Below, in pieces: positions 4,974-6,989 of a stretch of 6,989 nt of DNA. Made by a program: the position numbers and the translations under genes. The stretch is from Syntrophomonadaceae bacterium. Lineage in GTDB: Bacteria > Bacillota > Syntrophomonadia > Syntrophomonadales > Syntrophomonadaceae. The DNA lies in assembly GCA_028686565.1 (NCBI GenBank), contig JAQUBU010000119.1, positions 1 to 6,989 of the forward strand, given 5' to 3'. The notes beneath the pieces are model-generated. The model ran no database searches. It saw only the letters and a list, made by a program, of their open reading frames with translations, and was not told the origin of the DNA. The first letter of the stretch is position 1; each line of letters begins with the position of its first letter.

Positions 4974-6326
4974 TCGGATTATGTACAGAAACTTGAAATG
5001 AAACGGGCAGATTACCCCAAAAACATACCAGTAACCGGTTTCGGGGAAAGGAAACCTGATTACCAGGGAATGGGTCGTAATGTTGGTAATGTGTATAAAA
5101 AGTTTAGAGAAGTTGTATGTGTGGAAGCCTGCAGAACTCCTTACGGAGTTGTCGGCGGAAAACTCAAAGAATATGATGCTCCTCAGCTCGGTGCGCTGGC
5201 AATTCAGGAAGTACTGAGACGGACCAATGGAAAGGTTAAACCTGAGGATGTGGATTATCTCTATATGGGACAGGTAGTGCCGGCTGGCAATGGTCAGATT
5301 CCCGGCCGTCAGGCGGGTATATTAGGAGGACTCCCAGAGTCCACACCAGCAATTTCCGTGAACAAGGTATGTTCTTCAGGAATCAAAACCATAGACCTGG
5401 CAATTCAGGCTATAGCCCTCGGGAAAGCTGACATAGTTATAGCAGGCGGACAGGAAAGCATGAGCCACTGTCCTTTTGCACTTCCCGACATGAGATATGG
5501 AAAGAGAATGGGTCTTTTGAATGCCGATTGTGTCGATTTGATGGTCTATGATGGACTTTGGGATGCCTTCTATAACCGGCATATGGCGATACATGGCTCT
5601 GAGACCAGTGATGAATTTGGCTTTACCCGTCAGGATAATGATGATTGGGGCTACATTTCTCAGAGCAGGGCGGTTGCAGCCATGGAAGCTGGCCGACTTG
5701 ATGATGAGATATTCCCGGTTGCGATTAAAAAAGGGAAAGAAGTATTTGCCAAAGATGAGGGACCCAGACCGCAGACAACATTGGAAACCCTGGCTAAATT
5801 GCCGCCGGTTTTTAATCACAAGAGTACGGTTACTGGCCAGCCGGGCAGTGTTACTGCTGGTAATGCACCGGGCGTTAATGATGGTGGCGATGTTTGTCTG
5901 ATGATGAGCCGGGAAAAGGCTGATGAGCTAGGCTTGAAGCCCTTGTTTACAGTTATTGACTATGCTGAGGTTTCGCAGTGGACCAAAGATATAGCAACAG
6001 TTCCCGGACTTTCTATCAAGAAAGTTTTGGAACAGAACAACCTTACCTATAAAGATGTTGAACTGATTGAAATCAATGAAGCCTTTGCAGCAGTAGTCTT
6101 GGTAAGTGCCCGTGCTATTTTGGGAATGAGCAAGGAGGAAATGATTGAAAAGGTCAATGTAAACGGGAGTGCTATAGCTTATGGTCATCCTATCGGCGCT
6201 ACCGGCGCCCGCATAGTAATGACCCTTGCCTATGAATTGAGACGCCGCGGCGGCGGTCTGGGAGTATGCGGAATTTGTTCCGGTCACGGGCAGGGCGATG
6301 CCATGTTGATAAAGGTTGAACCTTAA
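4971..6326 (+). CDS. Acetyl-CoA acetyltransferase (thiolase), with N-terminal extension
   Basis: This 451-residue thiolase catalyses acetoacetyl-CoA + CoA to two acetyl-CoA, or the reverse. In a butyrate oxidiser it would run towards cleavage as the last beta-oxidation step in the cytoplasm. The acylated nucleophile is Cys134 in V-N-K-V-C-S-S-G; N369 lies in I-N-E-A-F-A; His406 lies in Y-G-H-P-I-G-A-T-G-A-R; the second catalytic cysteine is Cys436 in C-S-G-H-G-Q-G. All are intact. Typical bacterial thiolases have about 390-400 residues and begin near R-E-V-V, which here lies at about 46, so about 44 charged, Gly- and Tyr-containing residues are added in front. The extension shows no signal peptide or membrane segment. 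The hbd gene follows after 37 bases, forming a natural two-step unit. Thiolases acting on longer chains look similar, but the pairing with hbd favours C4. Expression probably depends on the sigma-54 promoter and on read-through of the terminator at 4828. Confidence 0.94.
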   Translation: MSDYVQKLEMKRADYPKNIPVTGFGERKPDYQGMGRNVGNVYKKFREVVCVEACRTPYGVVGGKLKEYDAPQLGALAIQEVLRRTNGKVKPEDVDYLYMGQVVPAGNGQIPGRQAGILGGLPESTPAISVNKVCSSGIKTIDLAIQAIALGKADIVIAGGQESMSHCPFALPDMRYGKRMGLLNADCVDLMVYDGLWDAFYNRHMAIHGSETSDEFGFTRQDNDDWGYISQSRAVAAMEAGRLDDEIFPVAIKKGKEVFAKDEGPRPQTTLETLAKLPPVFNHKSTVTGQPGSVTAGNAPGVNDGGDVCLMMSREKADELGLKPLFTVIDYAEVSQWTKDIATVPGLSIKKVLEQNNLTYKDVELIEINEAFAAVVLVSARAILGMSKEEMIEKVNVNGSAIAYGHPIGATGARIVMTLAYELRRRGGGLGVCGICSGHGQGDAMLIKVEP

Positions 6327-6363
6327 AACTGAAGTTATCTAAATAACAGGAGGGGATGTTTTA

Positions 6364-6989
6364 ATGGAGATCAAAAAGATTATGGTTATCGGTGCCGGCC
6401 AAATGGGTGGAGGCATAGCACAAGTATCAGCCCAGGCCGGTTATGCAACAGTTCAATATGATATAAATATGGATCTGGTTAATAAGGGTATGGCCTTGAT
6501 TGAAAAGAATTTAACAAGGGATGTATCCAAAGGCAAGAAAACTGAAGATGAGAAGGCAGCGATTTTAGGAAGAATCAAACCCTCTGTAAGTCTGGAAGAC
6601 GCAGCAGATTGTGATCTGGTGGTTGAGGCCATTGTTGAAAACTTTGATATCAAGAAAAAAGTATTCAGTGAACTGGATAAAATAGCGCCCCCCCATGCAA
6701 TTTTAGCCAGCAATACATCTTCATTGCCCATTACCCAGATAGCGGCCACTACCAAACGTCCGGAACAAGTGATTGGGATGCATTTCATGAATCCGGTTCC
6801 GGTTATGAAACTGGTAGAGATAATTCGAGGTTTGGCTACTACCGACGAAGTATACAAGGATATTGAAGCAGTTTCCATTAAGATGGGCAAAGTGCCGGTA
6901 TGGTGAAAGGATGTTCCTGGTTTTGTTTCCAACCGCGTTCTCCAGGTCATGATTAACGAGGCTCTATGGGAACTGTATGAAGGTGTAGC
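6364..6989 (+). pseudogene. hbd: 3-hydroxybutyryl-CoA dehydrogenase, in-frame TGA at 6904-6906, 3' end outside the window
   Basis: The enzyme oxidises 3-hydroxybutyryl-CoA to acetoacetyl-CoA with NAD, the step before thiolase. A Rossmann motif lies near the N-terminus (V-I-G-A-G-Q-M-G-G-G-I-A). S-N-T-S-S-L follows near residue 118, and the catalytic His140 lies in G-M-H-F-M-N-P with the downstream V-E-I-I glutamate. AGGAGG (6348-6353) precedes the ATG by 10 nt. The frame is clean to residue 180, then reads W-stop, then continues in the same frame with K-D-V-P-G-F-V-S-N-R-V-L to the right edge, which is normal family sequence. Only two residues are abnormal where the family has something like E-V or V-V. 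As it stands the protein would end at 180 residues, lacking the C-terminal dimerisation domain (the family is about 280). Loss of one G after 6900 and gain of one A at 6908-6910 would explain the pattern, so sequencing or assembly error is at least as likely as a true pseudogene. Confidence 0.85.

Noticed and set aside
5376..5819. Long minus-strand open frame inside thiolase, and similar antisense frames inside hbd and the activator
   Set aside because: They lie wholly within well-conserved genes on the other strand, resemble no family and lack ribosome binding sites.
6904..6950. TGA in hbd as a selenocysteine codon with a downstream SECIS element
   Set aside because: I see only a weak GGTT/AACC hairpin, the position is not catalytic in this family, and the family has ordinary residues there; indel error fits better.

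Overview
The window looks like chromosome from a low-GC, anaerobic Firmicute. The butyrate-type beta-oxidation genes, the sigma-54 activator and the overall gene style recall Syntrophomonadaceae (Syntrophomonas-like butyrate oxidisers), but that placement is inference from gene content, not a database match. All recognised genes are on the + strand. Every natural stop codon seen is TAA or TAG.

Layout. (1) 1-1004: 3' part of a CapA/PgsA-type gene that began before the window. (2) 1252-1653: a small protein joining a Cys-rich N-terminus to a C-terminal molybdate-binding Mop/TOBE domain, closed by a very strong hairpin terminator whose perfect stem swallows the stop codon. (3) 1800-3893: a 697-residue sigma-54 activator with CBS-CBS-PAS-PAS-AAA+-HTH architecture. 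(4) 3894-4583: about 690 bases without a gene but full of regulatory structure: three copies of a TTGC-N6-GCAA palindrome, a separate 12-bp hairpin, a near-consensus sigma-54 promoter at 4300-4315, an RNA leader and a terminator. (5) 4584-4757: a 57-residue zinc ribbon resembling phage Mu Com, an RNA-binding translational activator. (6) 4814-4867: a second copy of the element that precedes the Com-like gene, again overlapping the 5' strand of a terminator. (7) 4971-6326: acetyl-CoA acetyltransferase (thiolase). (8) 6364 to the right edge: 3-hydroxybutyryl-CoA dehydrogenase, broken by an in-frame TGA at 6904-6906.

Proposed logic (inference). The activator probably binds the TTGC-N6-GCAA sites and drives sigma-54 transcription from about 4326 into the Com-like gene, thiolase and hbd, linking the last steps of butyrate oxidation (3-hydroxybutyryl-CoA to acetoacetyl-CoA to acetyl-CoA) to a signal sensed by its CBS and PAS domains. 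The transcript must then pass two terminators, each preceded by the same 21-base sequence, with a putative RNA-binding Com-like protein encoded between them. This suggests a second control layer of processive or autogenous antitermination. That arrangement is the most novel-looking part of the window. The other oddities are the Cys-rich/Mop fusion and the interrupted hbd frame.
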